Positions 14,076 through 21,200 of a stretch of DNA of 23,034 nt are shown here, one piece after another (the first letter of the stretch is position 1; every line of letters begins with the position of its first letter). The notes below the pieces were generated by a model. That model was not told where the DNA came from and searched no databases. It worked only from the letters and a program-made list of their open reading frames with translations. Source of the DNA: a virus; the IMG/VR virus record IMGVR_UViG_3300024518_003559, positions 1 to 23,034 of that record. One strand, 5' to 3'. The position numbers and the translations under genes were made by a program.

Positions 14076-14102
14076 TTGCTTCCAAAGCTGACCTCTCATA
14101 GT
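14076..14102 (+). promoter_or_regulatory. Weak rightward promoter candidate
   Basis: TTGCTT (14076-14081) and CATAGT (14097-14102) are 15 bases apart, shorter than usual, and each matches consensus only partly. A rightward promoter must exist in 13976-14138, and this is the best I can see. The heptamer AAAGCTG occurs at 14054 and 14084, the second copy inside the spacer. Confidence 0.2.
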
Positions 14103-14138
14103 GTGGTGGCGGGCCAATCTCGGCCAGGAGGACAATCT

Positions 14139-14336
14139 ATGTCTGACACCACACCCCCGGCACCGCTCAAACCCGAGGAAGTGCTGGCGCTGCTCGCCCG
14201 TCGCCCCGACGAACCGGAGGATGACTGGATCAAGCGGTGCCGCGATCTCGGCTTCACCGTCGAGGATGCGCAGGCCCCCATGTGGCGCGCAACCATCGAC
14301 GACATGCGCGACCCGACCCTGAAGGATTACCAATGA
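14139..14336 (+). CDS. First small protein of the rightward operon
   Basis: The protein is 65 aa from ATG 14139, which has AGGAGG seven bases upstream. It starts MSDTTPPAPLKPEEVLALLA and has a repeated style of acidic helix (RRPDEPEDDWIKRCRDLGF). Acidic, helical and without a recognised domain, it is the first gene after the divergent control region, so it is probably expressed very early. The stop overlaps the next ATG (ATGA). Confidence 0.6.
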   Translation: MSDTTPPAPLKPEEVLALLARRPDEPEDDWIKRCRDLGFTVEDAQAPMWRATIDDMRDPTLKDYQ

Positions 14337-14395
14337 GCGTGATCTTCATCGTCGCCGTTACCCTCATCGCCTACGGACTAGGAGTAATCGGATGA
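14333..14395 (+). CDS. 20-residue membrane peptide
   Basis: The complete reading frame is ATG to TGA, 20 codons, peptide MSVIFIVAVTLIAYGLGVIG, which is one hydrophobic membrane helix. It overlaps the gene before and the gene after by ATGA on both sides, so it exactly fills the space between them. The second half of the frame contains CTAGGAG, which is the Shine-Dalgarno of the next gene. That double use means part of the sequence is constrained for another reason, but a hydrophobic frame bounded by two ATGA junctions is unlikely by chance. It could be a small membrane protein acting on the host envelope or respiratory complex. Confidence 0.5.
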   Translation: MSVIFIVAVTLIAYGLGVIG

Positions 14396-14634
14396 ACTAC
14401 CAGAACATTTTGCACGAAGTCGCCCCCGACGTGAACCCCGCCGGCGCCGAAGCGGTCATGCGCCTCGCCCACGGCACCCTCAACCATCTCCCGCGCGAGG
14501 TCTTCGCCGATGAAGCCGAGATGGCGCGGAGGATTGCCGCCGAGCACCCCGGCATGTTGCGCAAGGTGGCCGACACCTTCGGGATGGCGCAGGACTACGA
14601 CGACTGGTCGGCCAAGATGAGGGCGAGCCTATGA
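14392..14634 (+). CDS. Small hypothetical protein
   Basis: This 80-aa helical protein (start MNYQNILHEVAPDVNPAGAE) has a run of Ala, Glu and Met (ADEAEMARRIAAEHPGMLRK) and the ending DYDDWSAKMRASL. It has ATGA junctions at both ends. The helical segments with regular acidic/basic alternation suggest a small folded bundle. No family is recognised. Confidence 0.6.
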   Translation: MNYQNILHEVAPDVNPAGAEAVMRLAHGTLNHLPREVFADEAEMARRIAAEHPGMLRKVADTFGMAQDYDDWSAKMRASL

Positions 14635-14993
14635 CCTTCAAGTGCGGCGGCACATTCACCCGCATCAACGCCCCGCGCGTCGATGCTCTTCTCGCAAAAC
14701 TCGACCAGATCGAAAAGAGCGCGGGCAGCAACAAGCCCACCGCCGAGGAATATACCGCCCTAGTCGCTCCGGTGCTGGATCGTCTCAGCGCACTCATGCC
14801 TCCGCCCGTGATGGTGAAGTCGGGGCTGGTCCAAGGCGATATCAAGCCGGGCCGCGTCGTGATGGTAGCGCCCATCATGGAGAGTCCCAACCACCTCCAA
14901 ATGGCGCAATTCGTGGCGGACCTTCCGAGAGACAGGATCGCCGGCATGATCACCCATCTCGTTCACCGCGCTTTAGAGGAGGCGAACCTATGA
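14631..14993 (+). CDS. Hypothetical protein
   Basis: This is a 120-aa protein. The first half is helical with an acidic/basic mix (VDALLAKLDQIEKSAGSNKP), the second half contains GDIKPGRVVMVAPIMESPNH, then HLVHRALEEANL. No recognisable domain is seen. It has ATGA junctions with both neighbours. Gene order suggests an early accessory protein. Confidence 0.6.
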   Translation: MTFKCGGTFTRINAPRVDALLAKLDQIEKSAGSNKPTAEEYTALVAPVLDRLSALMPPPVMVKSGLVQGDIKPGRVVMVAPIMESPNHLQMAQFVADLPRDRIAGMITHLVHRALEEANL

Positions 14994-15385
14994 ACCGAGT
15001 CGTTCAGCTGATCCCGAGAAACCGGGCGCCGCTCCCCGCCGGATGGTGGCGGGAGCGCATCCAGGCGCTTGAGAACGCGCGGCTGACGTGCCGCGTCAAT
15101 GAGCGGTGGTTCGTCGAGGCCGACCGCCGCCTCGTCTGCTACGCGGGCTGGTTCTGGGGCCACGAGATACCGGCGTGGGTCGGCGAGGGGTGGATCAACT
15201 TCGTGCGCGGCGCGCAGGCCATGCTCGGCCCGATCGCCGAGCCCGACGCGGTTGACTGGCAAGACCTCTGGATGCTCTACGTCGAGAACGGGATGGCTCA
15301 CCAGCACGACTACCGCCAGCGGCTTCGCATGGTAATGACGGCAGATGATGCTGTGAACGCAGAGAGGGCAATCCGATGGATCTGA
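14990..15385 (+). CDS. Hypothetical Trp-rich protein
   Basis: The protein is 131 aa from ATG 14990. It is rich in Trp (GWWRERIQ, RWFVEADRR, GWFWGHEIPAWVGEGWINF, DWQDLWMLY) and in Arg. The regular aromatic pattern suggests a compact globular domain, but I do not recognise it. The stop overlaps the following ATG by ten bases, and an ATGA junction precedes it. Confidence 0.55.
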   Translation: MNRVVQLIPRNRAPLPAGWWRERIQALENARLTCRVNERWFVEADRRLVCYAGWFWGHEIPAWVGEGWINFVRGAQAMLGPIAEPDAVDWQDLWMLYVENGMAHQHDYRQRLRMVMTADDAVNAERAIRWI

Positions 15386-15840
15386 AAGCGAAAGACCACT
15401 GCTGCGAGGAGGCGTCAACCGCGTCTCGCGATTTCTACATCCCCTGCAACCGCCCTGCCACGCAGGTGGTTCGGCACCGGGACGACGCGGACTACCGCAT
15501 GTGCGATATGTGCGCCAACCACAACATCAAAAACCGGGGCGCCGTCTTTGCTGGGGTCTATGTGCGGGAGAGCGGGGGGCTGGAGGAAGCGCGCGCCACA
15601 TTCGAGATGGCGCTGCGCAACTTGCTCGTCCACATGACCCTCACCGAAGCAATGTCTATCGTCGCCGCCTATGCCGATCCAGACGAGGTGGAGGACGACG
15701 ACGCGCCGGAGCCAGCGCCGATGACCGAGGCTGATCTTTGGGGCGCGCCTGATAGCGGGCGGATCAATTTCGGCCTGCTCGCCGCGATTGCTGCAAACAT
15801 CGTGATTTGGGGGCTGGTCGCGAAGTGGGTGATCTCATGA
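15376..15840 (+). CDS. Cys-rich protein with C-terminal membrane helix
   Basis: This is a 154-aa protein. The N-terminal part has Cys at residues 9, 10, 24, 43 and 46 and His nearby (KDHCCEEAS, YIPCNRPA, RMCDMCANHNI), a likely zinc site. A helix with LVHMTLTEAMSIVAAYADP follows, then an acidic linker (DEVEDDDAPEPAPM). The last ~22 residues, FGLLAAIAANIVIWGLVAKW, form a transmembrane segment. The layout is that of a tail-anchored protein facing the cytoplasm. The next gene is a one-helix membrane protein coupled by ATGA, so the pair may work together in the inner membrane. Confidence 0.6.
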   Translation: MDLKAKDHCCEEASTASRDFYIPCNRPATQVVRHRDDADYRMCDMCANHNIKNRGAVFAGVYVRESGGLEEARATFEMALRNLLVHMTLTEAMSIVAAYADPDEVEDDDAPEPAPMTEADLWGAPDSGRINFGLLAAIAANIVIWGLVAKWVIS

Positions 15841-16013
15841 CCATCCGCCGAATCATGATCTTCGCTCTGATCTGGGGCGTGGCCACGGTTGGAATCAACT
15901 TCGCGGTCTCCGCCGTACTCCTGAGCGGGGACCGCGCACTGAACGATCGAGGGCTGGTCGCTACCACGCGGCTGGTCTACAACATCATCGAAGGAATTGG
16001 AGAGTTACCCTGA
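15837..16013 (+). CDS. Small membrane protein
   Basis: The protein is 58 aa from ATG 15837 (ATGA junction; a longer in-frame start exists inside the previous gene but adds hydrophilic residues). After MTIRR comes the hydrophobic stretch IMIFALIWGVATVGINFAVS, then a soluble tail. It is thus a single-pass inner membrane or signal-anchored protein. It follows a gene whose product also ends in a membrane helix. Confidence 0.55.
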   Translation: MTIRRIMIFALIWGVATVGINFAVSAVLLSGDRALNDRGLVATTRLVYNIIEGIGELP

Positions 16014-16546
16014 TGGCAAGACCCGACCTGATCACGCACGACGTAGCCGAGGAGGCCAAGGCCGCCGCCGCGATGCTGTCTGCCCTGGAGACACTGAACC
16101 CCAACGCCGTGGAAGACGAGGAGTTGGTCATTGATATGGTCGAGGGCGAGACCGGCTTTCTCGAAACCCTGGACAAGGCCGCCGCCGCGATCCGCGACTG
16201 CGAGGTCATCATCGATGGGGTCAAGTCCGTGGTGGACGGCCTCGCGAAGCGCAAGGCCAGGGCGACAGCGACGAAGAATGCAATCCGCTCTGCCATCGAG
16301 CAGGGCCTGGTTCTCGCCGGGTTCCGGTCGAAGATCGTGCGACCGACCGAGACGTTCAGCCTGTCCAAGCGGGCGCCCGGGCTGGTGATCGACGACGAGT
16401 CCTTGATCCCGGCGCGGTATTTCAAGCCAGCGGCGCCGTTGCTGGACAAGGTGGCGCTGAAGGCCGCCGTCGAGGAGTCGAGCGAGCCAATCCCCGGATG
16501 CCACATGAACAATGGCGGCGTCTCCCTCCTTCTGAGGAGGAGCTGA
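16013..16546 (+). CDS. Gp157-family protein
   Basis: This is a 177-aa protein. Its coiled-coil N-terminal half (about residues 10-90) with AIRDCEVIIDGVKSVVDGLA is followed by KARATATKNAIRSAIEQGL and a beta region with KIVRPTETFSLSKRAPGLVI, then DESLIPARYF. This is the pattern of siphovirus Gp157-type proteins. Members are often encoded directly before a RecT-like annealing protein, as here, and may help recombination or phage resistance; the molecular function is unclear. TGATG couples it to the membrane protein gene, and RecT starts two bases after its stop. Confidence 0.75.
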   Translation: MARPDLITHDVAEEAKAAAAMLSALETLNPNAVEDEELVIDMVEGETGFLETLDKAAAAIRDCEVIIDGVKSVVDGLAKRKARATATKNAIRSAIEQGLVLAGFRSKIVRPTETFSLSKRAPGLVIDDESLIPARYFKPAAPLLDKVALKAAVEESSEPIPGCHMNNGGVSLLLRRS

Positions 16547-16547
16547 G

Positions 16548-17663
16548 ATGGTAGAGACCGCAACGGCGCAGGATCTGAAGCCGGCAGAGTTGAGCGCCAG
16601 CCAGGTGTCCTTGGTCATGCGGACGGTGGCGTCCGACTGCGACCCGGCCAACTATCAAGACCCGGCGCTCAAGAAGATGGCGACGGGGGACTTCAACCTG
16701 TTCATGGAGGCGTGCAAGAACTACCGGCTCGACCCGTTCCGTAAGCAAATCCTCCCGCTCGTGTTCAGCAAAAACAAGGTGACGAAGCGGAAGATGTCGA
16801 TCGTCGTCACCCGCGATGGCCTGCGGGTGGTCGCACAGCGGTGCGGCGACTACCGCCCGGCCAGCCAGAAGGCCGAGATCGATTATTGCTCTGATGGGGC
16901 CGGGCCGCTCAACCCCAAGGGCATCGTCTCTATCACGGTATACCTGTGGAAGCAGGACAACCGGGGCGAGTGGTTCCCCGTCGTTGGTGAAGCGCATTGG
17001 GACGAGTTCGCGCCCATCACCGAAAAGTGGGCCGAGAACGAGCACAAGAAGTGGGCGCCAACCGGGGAGAAGGCCCTGGACAGCGGCGGCAATTGGGCGA
17101 AGATGCCAATCGTCATGTTGACCAAGTGTGCCGAGGCTCAGGCGCTGCGCGCAGGATGGCCCGACCACTTCTCCGGCCTCTATGTCGAGGAGGAGATGGA
17201 TCGCGCGTCAGCCATCGACGCAACCGAGGTGGTGGCGCAGGCGGAGGAGGCGGAGCGCTTGGCCAAGGTTGGCGGTGCCGCCGTTATTACCATCACCTTT
17301 GGCGATGGCTGGGCTCTCGAAACTATTCCCATCGGCGAGATGGCCGATCGCTGCATGGAGTTCATCGAGAAAAGCACCCCCGAGACGGTCGAGCGCTGGA
17401 TGAAGGCCAACCGGGAACCGCTGCTCCAGTTTTGGGCGCGGGCGAAGGGCGATGCTCTGGCTGTAAAGGCGGCAGTAGAGAAGAAGATGGCCGAGAAGCC
17501 GAAGCAGGTGGAAAAGCCGGTGGAGGCGTCCACCGCGCCGGATGCACAAGATGCAGCCACAAGGCCGCTGAACCAGCGCGACGATCCGACCGGTGAGTTT
17601 CGCCGTGACCTCGGTCTTGACCAGGAGCGTGACTGGAACGATTCCAGAGACGGCCAGCGCTGA
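16548..17663 (+). CDS. RecT/Bet-family single-strand annealing protein
   Basis: This is a 371-aa protein. Residues about 20-215 are a RecT/Bet domain: DFNLFMEACKNYRLDPFRKQ, ILPLVFSKN, MSIVVTRDGLRVVAQRCGDY, KGIVSITVYLW, VGEAHWDEFAPI and MPIVMLTKCAEAQALRAGWP are the ordered conserved segments. The C-terminal third is hydrophilic and ends in the acidic/basic sequence RDLGLDQERDWNDSRDG. Such proteins coat single-stranded DNA and anneal complementary strands in phage recombination. No exonuclease partner (YqaJ or lambda Exo type) is next to it. Gp157 precedes it, and a 180-aa protein follows with a TGATG junction. Confidence 0.85.
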   Translation: MVETATAQDLKPAELSASQVSLVMRTVASDCDPANYQDPALKKMATGDFNLFMEACKNYRLDPFRKQILPLVFSKNKVTKRKMSIVVTRDGLRVVAQRCGDYRPASQKAEIDYCSDGAGPLNPKGIVSITVYLWKQDNRGEWFPVVGEAHWDEFAPITEKWAENEHKKWAPTGEKALDSGGNWAKMPIVMLTKCAEAQALRAGWPDHFSGLYVEEEMDRASAIDATEVVAQAEEAERLAKVGGAAVITITFGDGWALETIPIGEMADRCMEFIEKSTPETVERWMKANREPLLQFWARAKGDALAVKAAVEKKMAEKPKQVEKPVEASTAPDAQDAATRPLNQRDDPTGEFRRDLGLDQERDWNDSRDGQR

Positions 17664-18205
17664 TGTCTGTTCTCGCCGTCTTCATGTGGACAAGTGACCT
17701 TTGCATGGTCCCGCTCGGGCGCCACCGCAAGAAGTGCGCGGAGGCGTTTGAGATCGGTGAGACCTATCGCCTGGAGGCGGTGTCGGATCGTTCATGGAAA
17801 AGCCACCGGCACTACTTCGCCTGCGTCTACGAGGGCTGGATGAATCTGGGCGAAGCCTACGGCATGGAACCGTGGGCCGCGACGAGTGAGCACCTGAGAA
17901 AGTATGCACTCATCAAGACCGGGTGGTACAACTCCCAAACCTGGACCTGCGGAAGCCGCGCCGAGGCCGGGCGAACGTCGGTGGCCATCAGATCCGCGGT
18001 GTCGGAATACAGCATCATCGTCCCCATCGGGACTACGGTGGTGCGCTACACGGCCAAGAGCCAGGCTGGGCCAGCGATGAAGGCCAAGGACTTCCAGAAG
18101 TCCAAGGACGACGTGCTCACGTTCATCGAGGGGCTGATTGGCCTGGAGGCCGGCGAGCTAGCAAGACAGGTGCCGAAGGATGCGCCAACAGGAGAAGGCA
18201 AATGA
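17663..18205 (+). CDS. Hypothetical protein (DUF1367-like, uncertain)
   Basis: This is a 180-aa protein. After MSVLAVFMWTSDLCMVPLGR, it reads FEIGETYRLEAVSDRSWKSH, then HRHYFACVYEGWMNLGEAYG, LRKYALIKTGWYN and KDFQKSKDDVLTFIEGLIGL. The order E-x2-Y/R, S/H-R-x-Y-F, L-R-K-x-A-L and a final helix resembles DUF1367-type phage proteins found in recombination/Nin-like regions. The assignment is by eye. It follows RecT with a TGATG junction and precedes a small basic protein (ATGA), so it is probably part of the recombination set. Confidence 0.6.
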   Translation: MSVLAVFMWTSDLCMVPLGRHRKKCAEAFEIGETYRLEAVSDRSWKSHRHYFACVYEGWMNLGEAYGMEPWAATSEHLRKYALIKTGWYNSQTWTCGSRAEAGRTSVAIRSAVSEYSIIVPIGTTVVRYTAKSQAGPAMKAKDFQKSKDDVLTFIEGLIGLEAGELARQVPKDAPTGEGK

Positions 18206-18426
18206 GACGACGGGCGCGGAAATCCATCCTGAAGCGGGAAATCATTTGTGCGATCTCGGATCGACTGAGACGATCATACCCGTTTTCAAAACTCAGCCAC
18301 GAGGAGCTAGAGCACGAGGCCAAACTTTTCTACAGCAGCATGCGCAAGCGCGGGTGGGCGATAGTGCCTAGCCGTCCACGATGGTGGCAGGTGCCGAAAG
18401 ACGCGCCGGCGGGGGGTGGAGAATGA
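18202..18426 (+). CDS. Small basic protein
   Basis: The protein is 74 aa from ATG 18202, with AGGAG about nine bases upstream. It is highly basic at the start (MRRRARKSILKREIICAISD) and has a helix with HEELEHEAKLFYSSMRKRGW and a Pro/Gly-rich end. The residues WWQVPKDAPAGGGE echo the end of the previous protein (VPKDAPTGEGK), which suggests that a short 3' segment was duplicated. ATGA junctions lie on both sides. No family is recognised; nucleic acid binding is possible from charge. Confidence 0.55.
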   Translation: MRRRARKSILKREIICAISDRLRRSYPFSKLSHEELEHEAKLFYSSMRKRGWAIVPSRPRWWQVPKDAPAGGGE

Positions 18427-18713
18427 CGCGGATGCGGTTGGCTATAGGCGATGTCTATAAGGTTTCGGGGAAAGAAGACCTCGGAGCCCGACTTGACTAC
18501 ACGTTCGAAATCATCGGGGAGGCATTTATCGACGGCCAGCGGTTTGTGGTCGGGGCGAAGCATAGAATGCACCCATCAGATGAAGGCGCGATCGTTGTTT
18601 TTGACGAACGCGGACGGGGCGAGACACTCGACGGCGGCTGTAGGTGGGTTGCTTGGGAGGTGTCTCGCGCCAATCCGCGATACCGAGCACCGACAGGGCG
18701 GGTGCAAAAATGA
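18423..18713 (+). CDS. Small beta-rich hypothetical protein
   Basis: The protein is 96 aa from ATG 18423, chosen for the ATGA junction with the previous stop. Sequence such as AIGDVYKVSGKEDLGARLDY, FEIIGEAFIDGQRFVVGAKH and GAIVVFDERGRGE suggests a small beta barrel. I do not recognise a family. The next gene (HNH) begins at an ATGA overlap, so it is part of the coupled series. Confidence 0.5.
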   Translation: MTRMRLAIGDVYKVSGKEDLGARLDYTFEIIGEAFIDGQRFVVGAKHRMHPSDEGAIVVFDERGRGETLDGGCRWVAWEVSRANPRYRAPTGRVQK

Positions 18714-19099
18714 CAGGCCGCAAGATCCCGGAGTGGATCGGGAAGACCGACGACAGTATGCCGCCGCCGCTGGTCCGACTCAGGATCTTCGAGCGCTACG
18801 GGGGCGTGTGCCAGCTCTCAACGCGCAAGATCGAAGTGGGCGACGAGTGGCACCTGGATCACAAGAAGCCCCTCTGGGACGGCGGAGAGAACCGGGAATC
18901 GAACCTTTGGCCGGTATTGGGGCCGCCGCACCGCGAGAAGACCGCCCTCGAAGCCAGCCAACGCGCCGAAGGAAGGCACCATCGAGCCAAGCAGGCCGGG
19001 ATCAAGACGAAGAAGTGGAGATCGTTCGAGACCAACAGAGATGGCCCGTACAAAGCGAAGGTAGGAGGCGGTGTTGTGCCGCGAAACAAGCGAGGATAG
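18710..19099 (+). CDS. HNH endonuclease
   Basis: The protein is 129 aa from ATG 18710 (ATGA junction). The HNH core is RLRIFERYGGVCQLS, then EWHLDHKKPLWDGG with D50/H51, ESNLWPV with N65, and PPHREKTALE with H74. The Cys of the usual metal-binding pair is partly replaced: CQLS instead of CxxC. In related stand-alone phage HNH proteins, the nuclease is either a packaging/recombination nuclease or a free-standing mobile element. Here it is embedded by coupling in the recombination operon and looks like a regular operon member rather than a recent insertion. The stop is followed by a small gap and GAGCCC before the next ATG. Confidence 0.7.
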   Translation: MTGRKIPEWIGKTDDSMPPPLVRLRIFERYGGVCQLSTRKIEVGDEWHLDHKKPLWDGGENRESNLWPVLGPPHREKTALEASQRAEGRHHRAKQAGIKTKKWRSFETNRDGPYKAKVGGGVVPRNKRG

Positions 19100-19108
19100 G
19101 AGCCCGCG

Positions 19109-20122
19109 ATGATCGAAAACACTGAAACCACCACCGTAGTCGTCCCTGACCAGGGCGAGGGCGCCAGCACGGCGCTGATCTTGCCCGAAGGGGTCAACCT
19201 GGCAGCGGTCTACACCAAGGAGGGCGAGGCCGAGCGGGTTATCTGCTATGTCGAGCAAACCGCGCGCACCCTGGCCTCATCTTTGGACCCGGACTCGACG
19301 AAGGGAAGGAAGGAGATTCGGTCGGTGAAGCACAAGGCCGCGCGCAGCAAGACCGCAATCCAGGATGCGGGCGTGAAGATCAAGGCTGACGCCCAGGCGA
19401 TTGTCGACGCGGTGAACGCTGTGCGAAGGACCGTCACCACGCGCATTGACAACCTTGGCGTTGAGATCATGGAGCCGGTGGTAAAATCGGAGGCGGCGGA
19501 GGCCGAGCGCGCCGAGAAGATCAAGCGCATGATCGACGTGCTGGAAGATTTGTCGAAGCCGCGCCCGAATAAGACGGCGAGCGAGATCTACGAATCTATC
19601 GCCGCCCTCAACGCTGTGGACATGGAGGGGTTTGCTGAATACATCACCATCGCCCAGCCCATATACGATCGGGCGAAGGTCGCGCTCGACGAGGCCCTAG
19701 AGGCGGCTATCGAGCGCGAGGAAGCGGCAAAGGCAGCGGATGCGGCGCGGGTGAAGATGGAGGCGGAGTTGGCCGAGCTGCGCCGGGAGAAGGCCGAGCG
19801 TGAGGCAGCGGACAAGCGGGCCGCCGCGCTGGCGGCACCCGCCCCCGAGCCGGTTCCAGAGCCGGAACCCGTGACTGATTGGGCGACGATCGCCGCCAGC
19901 GAGGAAGCCACCACCGAGCCGGAGGCAGAGCCGGAGACGCAGACCGACGATCCCAGGGCCGAGCTGCTGGCCTCGATTCGCTTCGAGGCGGCGAACGCCA
20001 TCAGCGACGCGGTAATCATCTCGCCATCACATGCCATGGGTGTGATAGATGCGATCGAGCGGGGGGATATCCCCCACGTGACCATCAGCCTCGACTTAAC
20101 CGAACAGGAAAGCCCGAAATGA
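19109..20122 (+). CDS. Long coiled-coil protein, recombination operon
   Basis: This is a 337-aa protein. It has a helical first part with VKHKAARSKTAIQDAGVKIK and DAQAIVDAVNAVRRTVTTRI, then a long Ala/Glu/Lys/Arg coiled coil (about residues 120-250), a Pro/Glu-rich low-complexity part (PAPEPVPEPEP), and a C-terminal helical domain with AISDAVIISPSHAMGVIDAI and a final acidic tail. Coiled-coil proteins of this build occur beside RecT and Gp157 in many phages. It may be a scaffold or DNA-handling partner, or a DUF1351-type relative. Genes downstream are linked by ATGA. Family assignment is uncertain. Confidence 0.6.
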   Translation: MIENTETTTVVVPDQGEGASTALILPEGVNLAAVYTKEGEAERVICYVEQTARTLASSLDPDSTKGRKEIRSVKHKAARSKTAIQDAGVKIKADAQAIVDAVNAVRRTVTTRIDNLGVEIMEPVVKSEAAEAERAEKIKRMIDVLEDLSKPRPNKTASEIYESIAALNAVDMEGFAEYITIAQPIYDRAKVALDEALEAAIEREEAAKAADAARVKMEAELAELRREKAEREAADKRAAALAAPAPEPVPEPEPVTDWATIAASEEATTEPEAEPETQTDDPRAELLASIRFEAANAISDAVIISPSHAMGVIDAIERGDIPHVTISLDLTEQESPK

Positions 20123-20283
20123 GCAATGTGCGGCCCTATGAGGTCACGGTCCAATATTTCTATGAGCGGGTAATGAGAATCACTGCCAGAGACGCGGAGG
20201 CCGCCGAGGAGAGGGCGGTTGAGATTGTCGAGGGGTGGAGCGGCGTGAAGCACGTCGAAGCCATCAGCGTCGAAGAAGAATGA
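20119..20283 (+). CDS. Small alpha/beta protein
   Basis: This is a 54-aa protein (start MSNVRPYEVTVQYFYERVMR) with a beta strand, the helix AEAAEERAVEIVEGWSGVK and a final strand, like a small ferredoxin-like or dsRBD-type fold. It begins at ATGA of the coiled-coil gene and ends at ATGA of the next one. It is too short for automatic prediction in many pipelines, but coding features are good. Confidence 0.55.
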   Translation: MSNVRPYEVTVQYFYERVMRITARDAEAAEERAVEIVEGWSGVKHVEAISVEEE

Positions 20284-20495
20284 CCGAACAGCCCAGCAGG
20301 CGGTGGCATGGTAACACCTGCGGCGCGGGCAGGGGCGGGCTGCTTTCATGCCCCCGTGCAGAGGTCTCGGCGGGCGATGTTGTGGCTGCGCACCGGAATG
20401 AGCCGGCGCAGGCTGTGACTGCCGCTACGATAGATCACCCTGAGACCGCGCACCACATTAACCAGAGGGGACGATCACATGGCCAGCACCAATGA
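20280..20495 (+). CDS. Small hypothetical protein, uncertain
   Basis: The 71-aa frame starts MTEQPSRRWHGNTCGAGRGG, with an ATGA junction to the previous gene, but the composition (Gly, Arg, His, Gln) is not clearly protein-like. It overlaps the following membrane-peptide gene by 17 bases. It could be a real basic protein or a chance frame. No other frame in this stretch looks better. Confidence 0.35.
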   Translation: MTEQPSRRWHGNTCGAGRGGLLSCPRAEVSAGDVVAAHRNEPAQAVTAATIDHPETAHHINQRGRSHGQHQ

Positions 20496-20628
20496 TCTTG
20501 ACTGCGAGGCGCGTCGGCAGAATCGCGAGCGCTGGTTGGCGTGGATCGCCTATGCGGTCGGCGGCGTGCTCGGACTGATTGCCAGCGTCTTTGGACCGCC
20601 CGCATACTTTCTCCTGGAGTGGCGCTGA
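20479..20628 (+). CDS. 49-residue membrane protein
   Basis: The 49-codon reading frame begins MASTNDLDCEARRQNRERW, then a hydrophobic helix LAWIAYAVGGVLGLIASVFG and the end AYFLLEWR. GAGGGGA lies seven bases before the ATG, a good Shine-Dalgarno. It is a single-pass membrane protein with a cytoplasmic charged start. It is the last supported gene of the rightward operon, and a hairpin begins four bases after its stop. Confidence 0.6.
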   Translation: MASTNDLDCEARRQNRERWLAWIAYAVGGVLGLIASVFGPPAYFLLEWR

Positions 20629-20631
20629 TGA

Positions 20632-20658
20632 CCCGTCGCTACGGGGCCATTATATTTT
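20632..20658. terminator. Convergent hairpin terminator
   Basis: CCCGT-CGCT-ACGGG (20632-20645) is followed rightward by GCCATTATATTTT, so it can terminate the rightward operon, which ends at 20628. The leftward gene 20650-21000 ends just before the same hairpin, but that strand lacks a T tract, so leftward termination would be weaker. The stem has five pairs, hence moderate confidence. Confidence 0.5.
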
Positions 20659-21000
20659 CGGTTGCATGTATTCAAAGTGAAGCATCGGGTCCACAGAAAA
20701 AACTTCAGACCAAACCTTCGCGCCCATGCGCTCGCCGTGTGTGATCGGCCCGACCATAGGGACATACTCCTCGCGAAAACCATCGGGCATCGGGACCGGC
20801 GTAGCGCCAAGCGCCAAGAGCGCAGCCCCATATGGTGAACCAGTGCGAAAAAATGGCGGGCGGTTAGAGCCAGGAAATTTGACACCTGCCGCTGCTGTCT
20901 TTTCATCGACGCGCGAAATCAGATCGTTCAATAGAAATGCAACGCCGCCGACAATCATGTACGGTCCACCGCGTAAAACCTCGATTCTCTCCTGTGTCAT
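20650..21000 (-). CDS. Hypothetical protein
   Basis: The 116-aa protein starts MTQERIEVLRGGPYMIVGGV, with the hydrophobic segment MIVGGVAFLLNDLISRVDEK, then SNRPPFFRTGSPYGAALLAL and ending HFEYMQPKI. AAGGGAG is nine bases before the ATG. It is the most downstream gene of the leftward methyltransferase operon and faces the rightward operon. A family is not recognised; GVAFLLNDLISRV looks like an amphipathic helix rather than a clear membrane span. Confidence 0.6.
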   Translation of the reverse strand: MTQERIEVLRGGPYMIVGGVAFLLNDLISRVDEKTAAAGVKFPGSNRPPFFRTGSPYGAALLALGATPVPMPDGFREEYVPMVGPITHGERMGAKVWSEVFSVDPMLHFEYMQPKI

Positions 21001-21014
21001 CTACCAGGCTCCCT

Positions 21015-21170
21015 TCAGATTGCTATCGCAGCGCGAGCGGCGCGAATTGCAAGGTCGTATCCGGTTTCATAGTCCGGGTCCGTTTCATCGCTGATTTCTT
21101 CCGGCAATCGCTGACTGGATATCTCAACGAGGGCCATTCGGAATTTGTCGATCACTCCTGACCACGCCAT
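21015..21170 (-). CDS. Small acidic protein
   Basis: This is a 51-aa reading frame (start MAWSGVIDKFRMALVEISSQ) with EEISDETDPDYETGYDLAIR and a helical end. AGGAG lies nine bases before the ATG. The TGA belongs to the string TGAAGGGAGC, which is also the ribosome site of the next gene (20650-21000). Codon use looks like that of real genes. No function is recognised. Confidence 0.55.
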   Translation of the reverse strand: MAWSGVIDKFRMALVEISSQRLPEEISDETDPDYETGYDLAIRAARAAIAI

Positions 21171-21200
21171 CTTAACCACTCCTCACTCGATCCTTACTCG

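Noticed and set aside
20628-20744. 38-codon rightward frame after the 49-residue membrane protein
   Set aside because: Although its ATG makes a TGATG junction, it runs through the hairpin terminator and opposite a better supported leftward gene.
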